In this document: one piece after another, positions 35,294 through 45,632 of the stretch
How positions within the stretch are numbered: position 1 is the stretch's first letter
How the letters are laid out: the number at the start of each line of letters is the position of its first letter
The notes under the pieces: model-generated
Databases searched by the model: none
Seen by the model: only the letters and a program-made list of their open reading frames with translations
Told to the model about the DNA's origin: nothing
Origin: Mesorhizobium sp. ZC-5
GTDB taxonomy: Bacteria > Pseudomonadota > Alphaproteobacteria > Rhizobiales > Rhizobiaceae
Reading direction: 5' to 3'
DNA: 64,000 nucleotides
Assembly: GCF_025753855.1 (NCBI RefSeq)
Contig: NZ_JAOWPT010000003.1
Location: 434,001-498,000, forward strand
Translations under genes and position numbers: made by a program

Positions 35294-35824
35294 ATGAGAC
35301 GGCAAACGAATCAGGACAACGAAAGCCACTCTCAGGCCATGGTCAGTCACACCGCACGCAACCGCATTACCGAGCGGGTCCGGCGTCTCTTCGGAGGCAA
35401 GCCGTGCCGGCTGCAGGTTGCTGCCTTGCCGTGGCGCAAGACCGGGAAGGGCGTGGAAGTGATGCTGATCACCAGCCGTGACTCCGGCCGCTGGGTACTG
35501 CCCAAGGGCTGGCCGGAAGGCCGCGAGCAGCTGTTCGACACCGCCGCGCGCGAAGCCGCGGAAGAGGCCGGCCTCGGCGGCGCCATCGCGCATCTCGAGA
35601 TCGGCAGCTATTTCTACGGCAAGGTGCTTCCTTCGGGCATGGAGCGGCGCTGCGAAGTTCTGGTCTTTCCGCTGGAGGTCGACCAGATTGCAACCGCCTG
35701 GCCCGAGAAGAAGGAACGCAACCGCAAATGGTTCTCGCCCGCCGAAGCGGCCAAGCTTGTCAAGGAATCGGACCTTGGTGAACTGATCGCGCGCTTTGCG
35801 GAGAAACCACGGCTTTACGCCTGA
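35294..35824 (+). CDS. Nudix hydrolase (diphosphoinositol/diadenosine polyphosphate type)
   Basis: 176 residues from ATG 35294; ATG 35339 (161 residues) is an alternative, and neither has a strong ribosome site. The Nudix box is complete: GWPEGREQLFDTAAREAAEEAGL, with REAAEE as the metal site. The flanking GRWVLPKG and the later FPLEVDQIATAWPEKKERNRKWFSPAEA match DIPP-like Nudix enzymes that cut polyphosphate chains on nucleotides. It is 97 bp upstream of the phosphate transporter gene, which fits a phosphate theme. Confidence 0.9.
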   Translation: MRRQTNQDNESHSQAMVSHTARNRITERVRRLFGGKPCRLQVAALPWRKTGKGVEVMLITSRDSGRWVLPKGWPEGREQLFDTAAREAAEEAGLGGAIAHLEIGSYFYGKVLPSGMERRCEVLVFPLEVDQIATAWPEKKERNRKWFSPAEAAKLVKESDLGELIARFAEKPRLYA

Positions 35825-35921
35825 GCACAGCGAAACCTCGCCGTGCCGGCCCGCTTCCCCCCAACGACATGAAACTGCAGCACCGCGTCCGTAATCTGCG
35901 CAGGGGGCTGCGGATTCGGAC

Positions 35922-37469
35922 ATGAGCGACGCCAAGATCCCCAAACGCATACTCGACAAGGATCTCGACAAGTTCGCCAATGTCGAGGAAGCGGCGGGAT
36001 TCCTGTCGCGCAGCCTGATCGCGCCGGGGCTGGCGCTGCTGTTTCTGGCTTCCGCTGGCATTTTTGCCTCGCTTTACGTCTTCGGCGAGCCGCGCGCGAC
36101 GATCGTCATCGCCGCCGCTGCGATCGCCGGCTACATGGCCCTCAACATCGGCGCCAACGACGTCGCCAACAATGTCGGGCCGGCCGTCGGCGCACGGGCG
36201 ATCACAATGGGCGGCGCGCTGGTCATGGCGGCGGTCGCCGAAACAGCCGGCGCCCTGCTTGCCGGCGGAGAGGTCGTCGAAACGATCGCCAACGGCATCA
36301 TTTTTCCCGATGCCGTCGCCGACCCGAATGTCTTCATCCGGCTGATGGTGGCGGCGCTGATTGCTTCGGCCTTGTGGATCCATCTGTCGACCTGGTTGCG
36401 CGCGCCTGTCTCGACCACTCACGCGATCGTCGGCGCCGTGGTCGGCGCCGGGGCGGCGGCGGCCGGGCTGTCGGCCGTCAACTGGCTGTCGATGGGCGCG
36501 ATCACCGCGAGCTGGATGCTGTCGCCATTGCTCGGCGGCGCCATAGCCGCTGCTCTCCTTGCCTTCGTCGAGAGCATGGTCATCTACCAGGACGACAAGA
36601 TCGCCGCGGCGCGGCGCTGGGTGCCGTTGCTGATCGCAACGATGGCGGGCGCGTTCGCCGCCTATCTTGCCACCCTTGGCATCGGCAAGGTGGTGACGCT
36701 GGCAAACTCCACGGTCGCGGCCATCGGCATAGGCTGCTTCCTTGCGGCCTGGGTGGCGTTCCACCGCATCGTCGGGCGGCAGTCGCGAGGCCTGGAAAAC
36801 CGCAACCAGTCGCTGCGCCACCTGTTCGTCATCCCGCTCATCATTTCCGCTGGGCTGCTCTCCTTCGCGCACGGCGCCAACGATGTCGCCAATGCCGTCG
36901 GGCCGCTGGCGGCGATCGTTTATGCGGCCGGCACGGGCGAAGTCGCCGCGGAGGCCGCGGTGCCGTTCTGGGTCATGCTGATCGGAGCGCTCGGCATCTC
37001 GGTCGGCCTGCTGCTGTTCGGGCCGCGGCTCATCCGCATCGTCGGCGCCGAGATCACCAAGCTCAACCCGGTGCGCGCCTTCTGCATCGCGCTGTCGACC
37101 GCGCTTACCGTCATCGTCGCTTCCTGGCTCGGAATGCCGGTCAGCACCACCCACATCGCCGTCGGTTCCGTGTTCGGCGTCGGCTTCTATCGCGAATGGG
37201 CGGCCATACGCTCCATCCGGCGGCGCGCCTATCTACAGCGGAAGCAGGAAATCCTGTCACCGGCAACGATCGAGGCCGAGCCGGTGGCGCCTCCACCGAC
37301 CACGAACCTGCTCGCCGGCGGCAAGAAAGGCTCGCAGCAGGAAATCATCCGCCGGCGGCTGGTGCGCCGCGCTCATGTCAGGACGATCGTCGCCGCCTGG
37401 GTGACCACCGTGCCTGCTTCCGCCGTGCTCGCGGCGCTGTTTTTCTACCTGCTGCGCAGCGCCTCGTGA
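35922..37469 (+). CDS. pit: Low-affinity inorganic phosphate transporter (PiT family)
   Basis: 515 residues. The two inverted halves carry the duplicated PiT signature: GANDVANNVGPAVGAR (about residue 75) and GANDVANAVGPLAAI (about 318), each followed by PVSTTHAIVG or PVSTTHIAVG. About ten helices. The N-terminal 40 residues are a cytoplasmic head (DKDLDKFANVEEAAGFLSR). A basic linker (residues about 430-480) precedes the last helix. It moves phosphate as a metal complex with protons. No PhoU-like accessory gene is adjacent; the Nudix gene takes that place. Confidence 0.95.
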   Translation: MSDAKIPKRILDKDLDKFANVEEAAGFLSRSLIAPGLALLFLASAGIFASLYVFGEPRATIVIAAAAIAGYMALNIGANDVANNVGPAVGARAITMGGALVMAAVAETAGALLAGGEVVETIANGIIFPDAVADPNVFIRLMVAALIASALWIHLSTWLRAPVSTTHAIVGAVVGAGAAAAGLSAVNWLSMGAITASWMLSPLLGGAIAAALLAFVESMVIYQDDKIAAARRWVPLLIATMAGAFAAYLATLGIGKVVTLANSTVAAIGIGCFLAAWVAFHRIVGRQSRGLENRNQSLRHLFVIPLIISAGLLSFAHGANDVANAVGPLAAIVYAAGTGEVAAEAAVPFWVMLIGALGISVGLLLFGPRLIRIVGAEITKLNPVRAFCIALSTALTVIVASWLGMPVSTTHIAVGSVFGVGFYREWAAIRSIRRRAYLQRKQEILSPATIEAEPVAPPPTTNLLAGGKKGSQQEIIRRRLVRRAHVRTIVAAWVTTVPASAVLAALFFYLLRSAS

Positions 37470-37548
37470 TGCCGGCGCGGCTTGCCTCCGTTCGCGCGGG
37501 CATGCTCTGATCGCGCCGCCAGGCCCCGAAATCCAAGGCAGCAGGTTC

Positions 37549-38271
37549 ATGGACAAGACACAGCGGCTTTTCGCCATCATGGATTCGCTGCGCCGCCATC
37601 GCCATCCGGTCACCGCCGAGCGGCTGGCGGACGAGTTTTCCGTATCGGTGCGCACGCTCTACCGCGACGTGCAGACGCTGATCGGCCTCGGTGCGCCGAT
37701 CGACGGCGAGGCCGGCGTCGGCTACCTCCTGCGGCCGGGCTTCTTCCTGCCGCCGCTGATGTTTTCCCCGGAGGAACTGGAAGCGCTGGTGCTGGGCGCC
37801 CGCTGGGTCGAGGGACGCCCGGACGAGAGCCTGGCCACGGCCGCGGCGCGAGCGATCGGCAAGATCGCCACCGCCACGCCCGAAGACCTGCGCGACAAGA
37901 TCGGCGCCACCGGCCTGTGGCCGGCGCGTGCCGCCGCGCGCCCGACAAACGAGCCGCTGCTCGGCGTCGTGCGCGAGGCGATGCGGCTGGAAAAGACGCT
38001 GCACATTTCTTACGCCGACGAGAACGGCAGCGTCACCGAGCGGCCGATCTGGCCGATCGCGATCGCCTATTACGAGGAAAAGCACATCATCGCGGCGTGG
38101 TGCGTCATGCGCCAGGCGCTTCGCAATTTCCGCATCGACCGCGTCCGCTCGGCGCGGCCGGGCGACGAACGCTTCGGCAAGCGCCGCGTCGCGCTGATGA
38201 AGTTGTGGGAGGACCAGTGGCAGGCCGACCGCCAGACACGCCGGAGCCCGACGCGCCCTGGCGGCACCTGA
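37549..38271 (+). CDS. WYL-domain transcriptional regulator (YafY/DeoR-like HTH)
   Basis: 240 residues. N-terminal HTH: DKTQRLFAIMDSLRRHRHPVTAERLADEFSVSVRTLYRDVQTLIGLG, then a linker and the WYL domain (about 130-210: KTLHISYADENGSVTERPIWPIAIAYYEEKHIIAAWCVMRQALRNFRIDRV). WYL domains sense nucleic-acid or nucleotide ligands in several systems, but this short two-domain form is common as a general regulator. No defence genes are nearby. Likely alone in its transcript. Confidence 0.9.
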   Translation: MDKTQRLFAIMDSLRRHRHPVTAERLADEFSVSVRTLYRDVQTLIGLGAPIDGEAGVGYLLRPGFFLPPLMFSPEELEALVLGARWVEGRPDESLATAAARAIGKIATATPEDLRDKIGATGLWPARAAARPTNEPLLGVVREAMRLEKTLHISYADENGSVTERPIWPIAIAYYEEKHIIAAWCVMRQALRNFRIDRVRSARPGDERFGKRRVALMKLWEDQWQADRQTRRSPTRPGGT

Positions 38272-38286
38272 TCCGGATTGCCTGCG

Positions 38287-40173
38287 TCAGGCCTTTTCCG
38301 TTGGGGCTGCGTCCTCCTGGTCCAGGACATCGCGCACCTTCGCCGCAAGCTGATCGAGCGTGAACGGCTTGGCGAGGAAGTTCACGCCCGGATCGAGCTT
38401 GCCGTTGTGCACCACCGCGTTGCGGGTGAACCCGGTCGTGTAGAGAACCTTGAGCTGCGGACGGCGCGCCGCCGCTTCCTCGGCCAGCTTGCGGCCGCTC
38501 ATGCCCGGCATGACGATGTCGGTGAAAAGCAAGGATACGTCTCCATGCTTTTCGAGCAAGGCGAGTGCCGCCTCGCCGCCATCCGCGTGGATCACCCGGT
38601 AGCCCAGCTCGCGCAGCGATTCGACGCTGCCGACGCGCACCCGCTCGTCGTCCTCGACCACCAGCACCAGTTCGGTCGGCGCAACCGACGCCGGCCGCGT
38701 CGCGGTCACGGCATCGGCCTGCTCGTCGCCGAAATAGCGCGGCAGGTAGATCTTGACCGTCGTACCCTCATCCGGCTCGGAATAGATCTTCACGTGACCG
38801 TTGGACTGCTTGACGAAACCGAAGACCTGGCTCAGGCCGAGCCCCGTGCCCTTGCTTACCGGCTTGGTGGTGAAGAACGGCTCGAACGCCTTGGCGATCA
38901 CCTCGCGCGGCATGCCGGTGCCGGTATCGGTAACGGCGATCAGCACATACTGGCCCGCCGGGACTTCGGCGTGGGAAGCGGCATAGCTGTCGTCGAGATG
39001 ACAATTCGCCGTTTCGATGGTGAGCTTGCCGCCTTCGGGCATCGCGTCGCGGGCGTTGACGGCCAGATTGATGATGGAATTTTCGAGCTGGCTGGAATCG
39101 GCGTGGCAGCGCCAAAGGCCGCCGGCAAGCACCGTTTCGATCTGGATGGTTTCGCCGAGCGTCCGCCGCAGCATGTCGGACATGCCCGAGACCATGCGGT
39201 TGGCGTCGACCAGTTGCGGCGCCAGCGGCTGCTGGCGGGCAAATGCCAGGAGACGCTGCGTGAGGCTGGCGGCCCGGCTGGCCGCATCGGCCGCTCCATC
39301 GACCAGCTTGCCGATGTCGGTCTCGCCGCGCGCCAGCTTGCGCTGGATAAGGTTCATCGCACTCATGATGACGGCAAGCATGTTGTTGAAGTCGTGGGCG
39401 ATGCCGCCGGTCAACTGGCCGATCGCCTCGAGCTTCTGCATCTGGCGGACCTGATCCTCGGCCTTTTGCCGGGTCTCGATCTCGTCCTCGAGCATCTTGT
39501 TCGTCTCGACAAGGTTGCTGTGCGCTTCCTCGATGGCCTGCATGCGCCGACGGGCATCGAAGATGCCGTAGATGCCGAGCAGCAGCACGCCAAGAAGCGT
39601 GACGATGGATGCCAACCGCAACTTCCCGTCGATTGCGGCGGCATCGGCGAGACTCTGCTGCAGCTTGACATTTTCGGTCTGACGCACGTCGGCGATGATT
39701 TCCCGAATGCGATCCATGGCGATCTTGCCGCGGTTCGTCTGGATCGCCGCGCGTACCTCGTCCAGTTTGCCGTTTCGGTAGAGTTCGATGACTTCCCCGA
39801 GTTCGGAGAACTTGTCGCTTATCGCGACTTGAAGCTGTTCGATCTGCGCGAGGCTTTCGGACTCGGCACCGAAAGCGTCACGCAAGAGATTGACCTCGGT
39901 CGGGAGCGATTTGAGCGCCGAACTGTATGGTTGCAGATACGCGTCTTCGCCGGTCAGCAGAAACCCGCGCTGACCCGTTTCCGCGTCCTGCACCGTCGAC
40001 AGCATGACAAGCAGCCGACTTTCGATATCGAAGCTCTGCCGCGCCTCGCGATTGTCTTCCCGCTGGCTTTCGATCATCCACGACCGCGTGCCGACGATGG
40101 CCGCCAGCACCAAAAAGCCGAGCAGCAGCGGCATAAGCTGCATGCGCATTGCCTTGCGCAGCCTTGCAATCAT
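38287..40173 (-). CDS. CHASE3 hybrid sensor histidine kinase with receiver domain
   Basis: 628 residues from ATG 40173; a GTG frame reaches 40215. Order: membrane helix (about 10-30), CHASE3 extracellular sensor (about 35-190, with AETGQRGFLLTGEDAYLQPY), second helix (about 190-205), coiled coil, HisKA with His260 in GGIAHDFNNML, HATPase (NLAVNARDAMPEGG, TDTGTGMP, GTGLGLSQVFG), and a C-terminal receiver (VLVVEDDERVRV, Asp in LLFTDIVMPGMSG, Lys in LAKPFT). Ligand and partner regulator unknown. It stands alone, convergent with the WYL gene. Confidence 0.93.
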   Translation of the reverse strand: MIARLRKAMRMQLMPLLLGFLVLAAIVGTRSWMIESQREDNREARQSFDIESRLLVMLSTVQDAETGQRGFLLTGEDAYLQPYSSALKSLPTEVNLLRDAFGAESESLAQIEQLQVAISDKFSELGEVIELYRNGKLDEVRAAIQTNRGKIAMDRIREIIADVRQTENVKLQQSLADAAAIDGKLRLASIVTLLGVLLLGIYGIFDARRRMQAIEEAHSNLVETNKMLEDEIETRQKAEDQVRQMQKLEAIGQLTGGIAHDFNNMLAVIMSAMNLIQRKLARGETDIGKLVDGAADAASRAASLTQRLLAFARQQPLAPQLVDANRMVSGMSDMLRRTLGETIQIETVLAGGLWRCHADSSQLENSIINLAVNARDAMPEGGKLTIETANCHLDDSYAASHAEVPAGQYVLIAVTDTGTGMPREVIAKAFEPFFTTKPVSKGTGLGLSQVFGFVKQSNGHVKIYSEPDEGTTVKIYLPRYFGDEQADAVTATRPASVAPTELVLVVEDDERVRVGSVESLRELGYRVIHADGGEAALALLEKHGDVSLLFTDIVMPGMSGRKLAEEAAARRPQLKVLYTTGFTRNAVVHNGKLDPGVNFLAKPFTLDQLAAKVRDVLDQEDAAPTEKA

Positions 40174-40305
40174 TTTTTGCGTTATCCCGCCATCGTTCGT
40201 CAGTCCCAGCCGCACCGTTGGTAAGGGAGACGGATCGCTGATGGCAAGCGGTATTTGGGTTGGGTGGCGACGAAGACGGTTTGAAGAGCGTCGCCGCGGC
40301 TGGAG

Positions 40306-41052
40306 TTACGCCACTCGGTTGCGTTTCAATTCGGTGACCACGACATTGCGGCCGCCATCCTTTGCCGCATACATGGAGCGATCCGCTTCCTGCATGGTGG
40401 CGAGCGCGCCGGCACCCGGTTTGTGTGCCGCAAGCCCGATGGAAACCGAGAGCGCCATGCCGGGCACGCCAAGCCTGATTCCGGAAAGTTCGATATCGCG
40501 CCTCAGCCGGTCGGCCACGATGGTGGCGCGGGTCACATTGGCGCCGCGCAGGAACAGCGCGAACTCCTCGCCGCCGAGACGGGCGCAGAGATCGCCGTCT
40601 CGCGTGGCTTCCCTTATGTGACGGGCCAGAAGCACGATCACCCGGTCGCCGGTGGCGTGTCCGAAACGGTCGTTCAGCGCCTTGAAATGGTCGGCGTCGA
40701 TGTAGGCGAAGACGCCGGCGCTTGCGGTCTTCGACGTGGCGGAAAGCAGGGCGTCGAGCCGTGCCAGGAAACTCTGCCGGTTGAGCAGGCCCGTCATCTG
40801 GTCGATGGTCGCCAGATACTGGAGCTGTTTGGTCAACCGCTCCAGCTTTTCATACTGCAAGACGACATGCGCGGTCGCCGGAATGCCGACCGCGGTCGCA
40901 ATCGCCCCCGATATCAGCAGTTCGAACGTCAGCCGCTCGACGCCGAACTGCCAATAGTAGGCCACGACAATACCTTCGACACCCGCCAGGACGATGGCGA
41001 AGATCAGCATCACCTTCATGAACGTGCCGAAACGTGCGCTTCCCAGCGGCAT
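40306..41052 (-). CDS. Membrane-bound diguanylate cyclase
   Basis: 248 residues from ATG 41052. Two membrane helices (about 12-33 and 42-66) precede a short coiled segment and a GGDEF domain with the active site GGEEF at 160-164 and the product-inhibition I-site RDGD at 151-154. Both being intact predicts an active, feedback-inhibited c-di-GMP synthase. No sensor domain beyond the helices. It is divergent from nrdJ, sharing the 750-bp region that also holds the DnaA and NrdR sites. Confidence 0.93.
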   Translation of the reverse strand: MPLGSARFGTFMKVMLIFAIVLAGVEGIVVAYYWQFGVERLTFELLISGAIATAVGIPATAHVVLQYEKLERLTKQLQYLATIDQMTGLLNRQSFLARLDALLSATSKTASAGVFAYIDADHFKALNDRFGHATGDRVIVLLARHIREATRDGDLCARLGGEEFALFLRGANVTRATIVADRLRRDIELSGIRLGVPGMALSVSIGLAAHKPGAGALATMQEADRSMYAAKDGGRNVVVTELKRNRVA

Positions 41053-41257
41053 CAACCCAGTCCCATCAGCCTTCTTTAATATAAGAGGTGCTGCGTTAAG
41101 GTTTCGTAGCCGCCGCGAGCAATGCGGGAGCGATGGCGATTCGCTGGCCGGCGGCCTGATTCCCGGCACCGGTGAAGCCGCATGGGAAAGACAATTTCTC
41201 CCGCGCTCCCACCGCACTCGTCTCGAAGGCGGGATTTTCCGGGCTTTCTTCTCCCCG

Positions 41258-41266
41258 TTATCCACA
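41258..41266 (+). promoter_or_regulatory. Perfect DnaA box
   Basis: TTATCCACA equals the strongest DnaA consensus. It lies in the divergent gap between the diguanylate cyclase gene and nrdJ, about 260 bp upstream of the NrdR sites. DnaA controls nrdAB in E. coli, so a role in nrdJ timing is conceivable. One box alone can be chance. Confidence 0.5.
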
Positions 41267-41522
41267 TTAGTGACACACAAGATATTGGGGTCACAATTCT
41301 TACAAAAACGAATCCTTGACGCGCGGAAACGAGTCGCCTTTTATTGGTCATGCGCTCCTGTTGAGAGCGTGGCCGGAGAGGTTCTCGGGCCGGTCTTTTT
41401 CCAGATTTTGTGTGAAGTTCCAGCTTTCCGCCCGGGTTGCGAGGCAGGCGGAAACGGTGGGTTTTCGCGTGCCGATTGGGGGTCGAAAAGCGGGGTTTCG
41501 GTCTGGAATAAATATGTTGTTA

Positions 41523-41570
41523 ACACTATATTTAGTGTTTGCAGGCAACATGTGACACCAGATAATGTGA
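41523..41570 (+). promoter_or_regulatory. Paired NrdR boxes and nrdJ promoter
   Basis: Box 1, ACACTATATTTAGTGT (41523-41538), fits the NrdR consensus acaCwAtATaTwGtgt. Box 2, ACACCAGATAATGTGA (41555-41570), matches in about 12 of 16 places. The starts are 32 bp apart, three helical turns, as in known NrdR pairs. A promoter TTTGCA (41538) - N17 - GATAAT (41561) is straddled by both boxes, which fits repression. NrdR itself is not in the window. Confidence 0.85.
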
Positions 41571-41804
41571 ACCTCCCTCGACGAGGGGAATCACAATCAG
41601 GCGTCAGACAAGGGACCGCAGGGTCCCGCGAAATGCCAGCAAACGGCCCCGAAATGCGGGGCGTCCGGCGTTTCCGCGGGAAACTGCAAGAGGAGAGCCG
41701 GCCGTCTTCGAGGGCGGACCGGATGCGGTGGACATTTGTGCCTTCCGGGGAGACTGCGGTTTCTTGTGGAAAGGTGCTATATATAGGGACTGAGGACCAA
41801 GAAA

Positions 41805-44800
41805 ATGCGCATCGAACGGCGTTTCACCAAGGACGGTCAATCGGCCTATGCGGAGATCGAATTCCGCAAGGCGCTTTCCGAGATCAAGAACCCGGATGGG
41901 TCCGTGGTGTTCCGCCTCGACGGCATCGACGTGCCGGCGCAGTTCTCCCAGGTCGCCACCGACGTGCTTGCCCAGAAATATTTCCGCAAGGCCGGCGTGC
42001 CGGTGCGGCTGAAGAAAATCGAGGAAACCTCGGTTCCGTCCTTCCTGTGGCGCTCCGTCGCCGACGAGGCCGAACTCGCCAAGCTGCCCGAGAGCGAGCG
42101 CTACGGCTCCGAGACCGACGCCCGCCAGGTGTTCACGCGCCTTGCCGGCACCTGGACCTACTGGGGCTGGAAGGGCGGCTACTTCAAGTCGGAGGACGAC
42201 GCCCGCGCCTTCATGGACGAGCTTTGCTACATGCTGGCCACACAGCGCGTCGCGCCGAACTCGCCGCAATGGTTCAACACCGGCCTGCACTGGGCCTACG
42301 GCATCGACGGTCCCGGCCAGGGCCATTTCTACGTCGACCCCTTCACCGGCAAGCTGACCAAGTCGAAGTCGGCCTATGAGCATCCGCAGCCGCATGCCTG
42401 CTTCATCCAGGGCGTGCAGGACGACCTCGTCAACGAGGGCGGCATCATGGACCTGTGGGTGCGCGAGGCGCGCCTGTTCAAATACGGCTCCGGCACCGGC
42501 TCCAACTTCTCCATGCTGCGCGGCGAAGGCGAAAAACTGTCCGGCGGCGGCCGCTCGTCCGGCCTGATGAGCTTCCTGAAGATCGGCGACCGCGCGGCGG
42601 GCGCCATCAAGTCGGGCGGCACGACGCGCCGCGCCGCCAAGATGGTGGTGGTCGACGCCGACCATCCCGACATCGAGGCCTATATCGACTGGAAGGTGAA
42701 GGAAGAGCAGAAGGTGGCCTCGCTGGTCACCGGCTCGAAGATCGTGCGCCAGCACCTGACCGCCATCCTGAAGGCCTGCGTCAATTGCGACGGGCCGGAA
42801 GGCGATTGCTACGACCCGCTGAAGAACCCGGCGCTGAAGCGCGAGATCAAGGCGGCGAAGAAGAATTCGGTGCCGGAGAACTACATCTACCGCATCATCC
42901 AGTTCGCCCGGCAGGGCTACAAGGACATCGAGTTCAAGACTTACGACACCGACTGGGATTCCGAGGCCTACCTCACCGTTTCCGGCCAGAACTCCAACAA
43001 CTCGGTCTCGCTGAAGGACGACTTCCTGCGCGCCGTCGAGCAGGACGCCGACTGGCACCTGACCGCCCGCAAGGACGGCAGGACGCTGAAGACGCTGAAG
43101 GCCCGCGACCTGTGGGAGAAGATCGGGTACGCGGCCTGGGCCTCGGCCGATCCCGGCCTGCACTTCAACACCACGATGAACGACTGGCACACCTCGCCGG
43201 CCGCAGGCCCGATCCGCGCGTCGAACCCGTGCTCGGAATACATGTTCCTCGACGACACGGCCTGCAACCTCGCCTCGATCAACCTTCTGACCTACCGCAA
43301 CGCCGACGGCGCCATCGACATCGAGCGCTACGAGCACACGGTTCGCCTGTGGACGATCGTGCTCGAGATTTCGGTGATGATGGCGCAGTTCCCGTCGAAG
43401 GAGATCGCCAAGCTTTCCTACGAATACCGCACGCTGGGCCTCGGCTACGCCAACATCGGCGGCCTCCTGATGACCTCCGGCATTCCCTACGATAGCGCCG
43501 AAGGCCGCGCCATCTGCGCCGCACTCACCTCGATCATGACCGGCATCGCCTACGCCACGTCAGCCGAGATGGCCGGCGAGCTCGGCGCCTTCCCGGATTA
43601 CGACCGCAATGCCGTGAACATGCTGCGCGTCATGCGCAACCACCGCCGCGCCGCCTATGGCGACCGCGACGGCTACGAGAAGCTTGCCGTCAACCCGGTG
43701 CCGCTGGTCGCCTCCGACCTCAGGCAGGCCGCACTGGGCGACCATGCCAGGGCCGCCTGGGACCGCGCCATCGAACTTGGCGAGGAGCACGGCTACCGCA
43801 ATGCACAGGCAACCGTGATCGCGCCGACCGGTACCATCGGCCTAGTCATGGACTGCGACACCACCGGCATCGAGCCAGACTTCGCGCTGGTGAAGTTCAA
43901 GAAGCTCGCCGGCGGCGGCTACTTCAAGATCATCAACGCGGCGGTTCCCGAGGCGCTGCGCTCGCTCGGCTACTCGGAATCGCAGATCGCCGAGATCGAC
44001 GCCTACGCGGTCGGCCACGGCAACCTCAACCAGGCGCCCGGCATCAACCCCGGCTCGCTGAAGGCCAAGGGTTTTACCGACGAGAAGATCGCCGCCGTCA
44101 ACGCGGCGCTCAAGAGCGCCTTCGACATCAAGTTCGTGTTCAACCAGTGGACGCTCGGCGCCGACTGGGTGAAGGAGACGTTCGGCTTCACCGACGAGCA
44201 GCTTTCCGACTTCTCGTTCGAGATCCTGCCGGCGCTCGGCTTTTCCAGGAAGGACATCGAGGCCGCCAACATCCATGTCTGCGGTGCGATGACGCTGGAA
44301 GGCGCGCCCTTCCTGAAGGACGAGCACCTGCCCGTGTTCGACTGCGCCACGCCGTGCGGCAAGATCGGCAAGCGCTATCTCTCGGCGGAAAGCCACATCC
44401 GCATGATGGCCGCCGCGCAGCCCTTCATCTCGGGCGCCATCTCCAAGACAATCAACATGCCCAACGAGGCGACGGTCGAGGATTGCAAGGAAGCCTACAT
44501 GCTGTCGTGGAAGCTGGCGCTGAAGGCCAACGCGCTCTACCGCGACGGCTCCAAGCTCTCGCAGCCGCTCAATGCCTCGCTGCTCGCCGATGACGACGAC
44601 GAGGACGACATCATCGACGAGATCGCGGCCGCCCCTACCGCCGCCAAGGCGGCGATCGTCACCGAGAAGATCGTCGAGCGCGTGATCGAGCGGCTCTACC
44701 GCGACCGCGAAAAGCTGCCGAACCGCCGTAAGGGCTACACCCAGAAGGCGATCGTCGGCGGGCACAAGGTCTATCTGCGCACCGGCGAGTTCGACGACGG

Positions 44801-45626
44801 CCGCCTCGGCGAGATATTCATCGACATGCACAAGGAAGGTGCGGCCTTCGGCGCCATGATGAACAACTTCGCCATCGCGATCTCGATCGGCCTGCAATAC
44901 GGCGTGCCGCTGGAGGAATATGTCGACGCCTTCACCTTCGTAAAATTCGAGCCGGCCGGCATGGTCGTCGGCAATGACGCGATCAAGAGCGCCACGTCGA
45001 TCCTCGACTATGTGTTCCGCGAACTGGCCATTTCCTACGCCGGCCGCAACGATCTTGCCCATGTCGACACATCGGACTTCGACAAGACCGCGCTCGGCAA
45101 GGGCATCAACGAAGGCAAGGCCACGCCCTTCTCCAAGGGCCTGACACGCGGCGCCTCGCCGGTGAAACTGGTGTCCAACGCCTCGGGCGGAGAGCCGAAA
45201 GGCCAGGCCGGCGGTTCCGCCTCCCGCGCCGCGCCTACCGCCGCCGGCGGCTCCAATGTGCGCGCCATTTCGACGGGTGCCACGGTGACGGCGCTGAAGC
45301 CGCTGACCGCGGAGCACCGCGAGGACGCCACCGCCTACAAGCGCGACTACGAAGAGCGGGCGAAGGAACTGGCGGAGGAAATCGCCGAGGACAACCATCC
45401 GGACCTCTTCGAGGAGGAGGAAGAATCGCCCACCACCGCGCTGTTCTCCGACAAGGCCCAGGCCGACGCCTCCGCCGCCAAGGCGCTGGCCGCCGAACGC
45501 CGCGCCAAGGCGGTGATGCAGGGCTACACCGGCAACATGTGCTCGGAGTGCCAGAATTTTACGATGGTGCGGAACGGCACGTGCGAGAAGTGCGATACGT
45601 GCGGGGCGACGTCAGGGTGTAGCTGA
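41805..45626 (+). CDS. nrdJ: Adenosylcobalamin-dependent (class II) ribonucleoside-diphosphate reductase
   Basis: 1273 residues, the long alphaproteobacterial NrdJ. ATG 41805 follows GAGGA. Core features: the N-terminal ATP-cone-like start ([22 protein letters not shown]), [13 protein letters not shown], the glycyl/thiyl barrel with [21 protein letters not shown] (active Cys, Asn, Glu), and a C-terminal redox tail [29 protein letters not shown]. It reduces ribonucleotides with B12 under all oxygen levels. No cobalamin riboswitch was found upstream; NrdR boxes are. A helical linker rich in Ala/Glu precedes the tail. Confidence 0.97.
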   Translation: MRIERRFTKDGQSAYAEIEFRKALSEIKNPDGSVVFRLDGIDVPAQFSQVATDVLAQKYFRKAGVPVRLKKIEETSVPSFLWRSVADEAELAKLPESERYGSETDARQVFTRLAGTWTYWGWKGGYFKSEDDARAFMDELCYMLATQRVAPNSPQWFNTGLHWAYGIDGPGQGHFYVDPFTGKLTKSKSAYEHPQPHACFIQGVQDDLVNEGGIMDLWVREARLFKYGSGTGSNFSMLRGEGEKLSGGGRSSGLMSFLKIGDRAAGAIKSGGTTRRAAKMVVVDADHPDIEAYIDWKVKEEQKVASLVTGSKIVRQHLTAILKACVNCDGPEGDCYDPLKNPALKREIKAAKKNSVPENYIYRIIQFARQGYKDIEFKTYDTDWDSEAYLTVSGQNSNNSVSLKDDFLRAVEQDADWHLTARKDGRTLKTLKARDLWEKIGYAAWASADPGLHFNTTMNDWHTSPAAGPIRASNPCSEYMFLDDTACNLASINLLTYRNADGAIDIERYEHTVRLWTIVLEISVMMAQFPSKEIAKLSYEYRTLGLGYANIGGLLMTSGIPYDSAEGRAICAALTSIMTGIAYATSAEMAGELGAFPDYDRNAVNMLRVMRNHRRAAYGDRDGYEKLAVNPVPLVASDLRQAALGDHARAAWDRAIELGEEHGYRNAQATVIAPTGTIGLVMDCDTTGIEPDFALVKFKKLAGGGYFKIINAAVPEALRSLGYSESQIAEIDAYAVGHGNLNQAPGINPGSLKAKGFTDEKIAAVNAALKSAFDIKFVFNQWTLGADWVKETFGFTDEQLSDFSFEILPALGFSRKDIEAANIHVCGAMTLEGAPFLKDEHLPVFDCATPCGKIGKRYLSAESHIRMMAAAQPFISGAISKTINMPNEATVEDCKEAYMLSWKLALKANALYRDGSKLSQPLNASLLADDDDEDDIIDEIAAAPTAAKAAIVTEKIVERVIERLYRDREKLPNRRKGYTQKAIVGGHKVYLRTGEFDDGRLGEIFIDMHKEGAAFGAMMNNFAIAISIGLQYGVPLEEYVDAFTFVKFEPAGMVVGNDAIKSATSILDYVFRELAISYAGRNDLAHVDTSDFDKTALGKGINEGKATPFSKGLTRGASPVKLVSNASGGEPKGQAGGSASRAAPTAAGGSNVRAISTGATVTALKPLTAEHREDATAYKRDYEERAKELAEEIAEDNHPDLFEEEEESPTTALFSDKAQADASAAKALAAERRAKAVMQGYTGNMCSECQNFTMVRNGTCEKCDTCGATSGCS

Positions 45627-45632
45627 GCGGCG

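Noticed and set aside
38278-40224. 648-residue open frame antisense to the histidine kinase, and similar long frames antisense to nuoL-N, nrdJ and gor
   Set aside because: High-GC codon bias leaves the opposite strand open. The real frames have clear domains; the antisense proteins are Arg/Asp/His-rich with no recognisable motif and no ribosome sites.
41281-41804. Cobalamin riboswitch in the nrdJ leader
   Set aside because: I found no recognisable B12-box core; the visible control elements are NrdR boxes. A covariance search would settle it.
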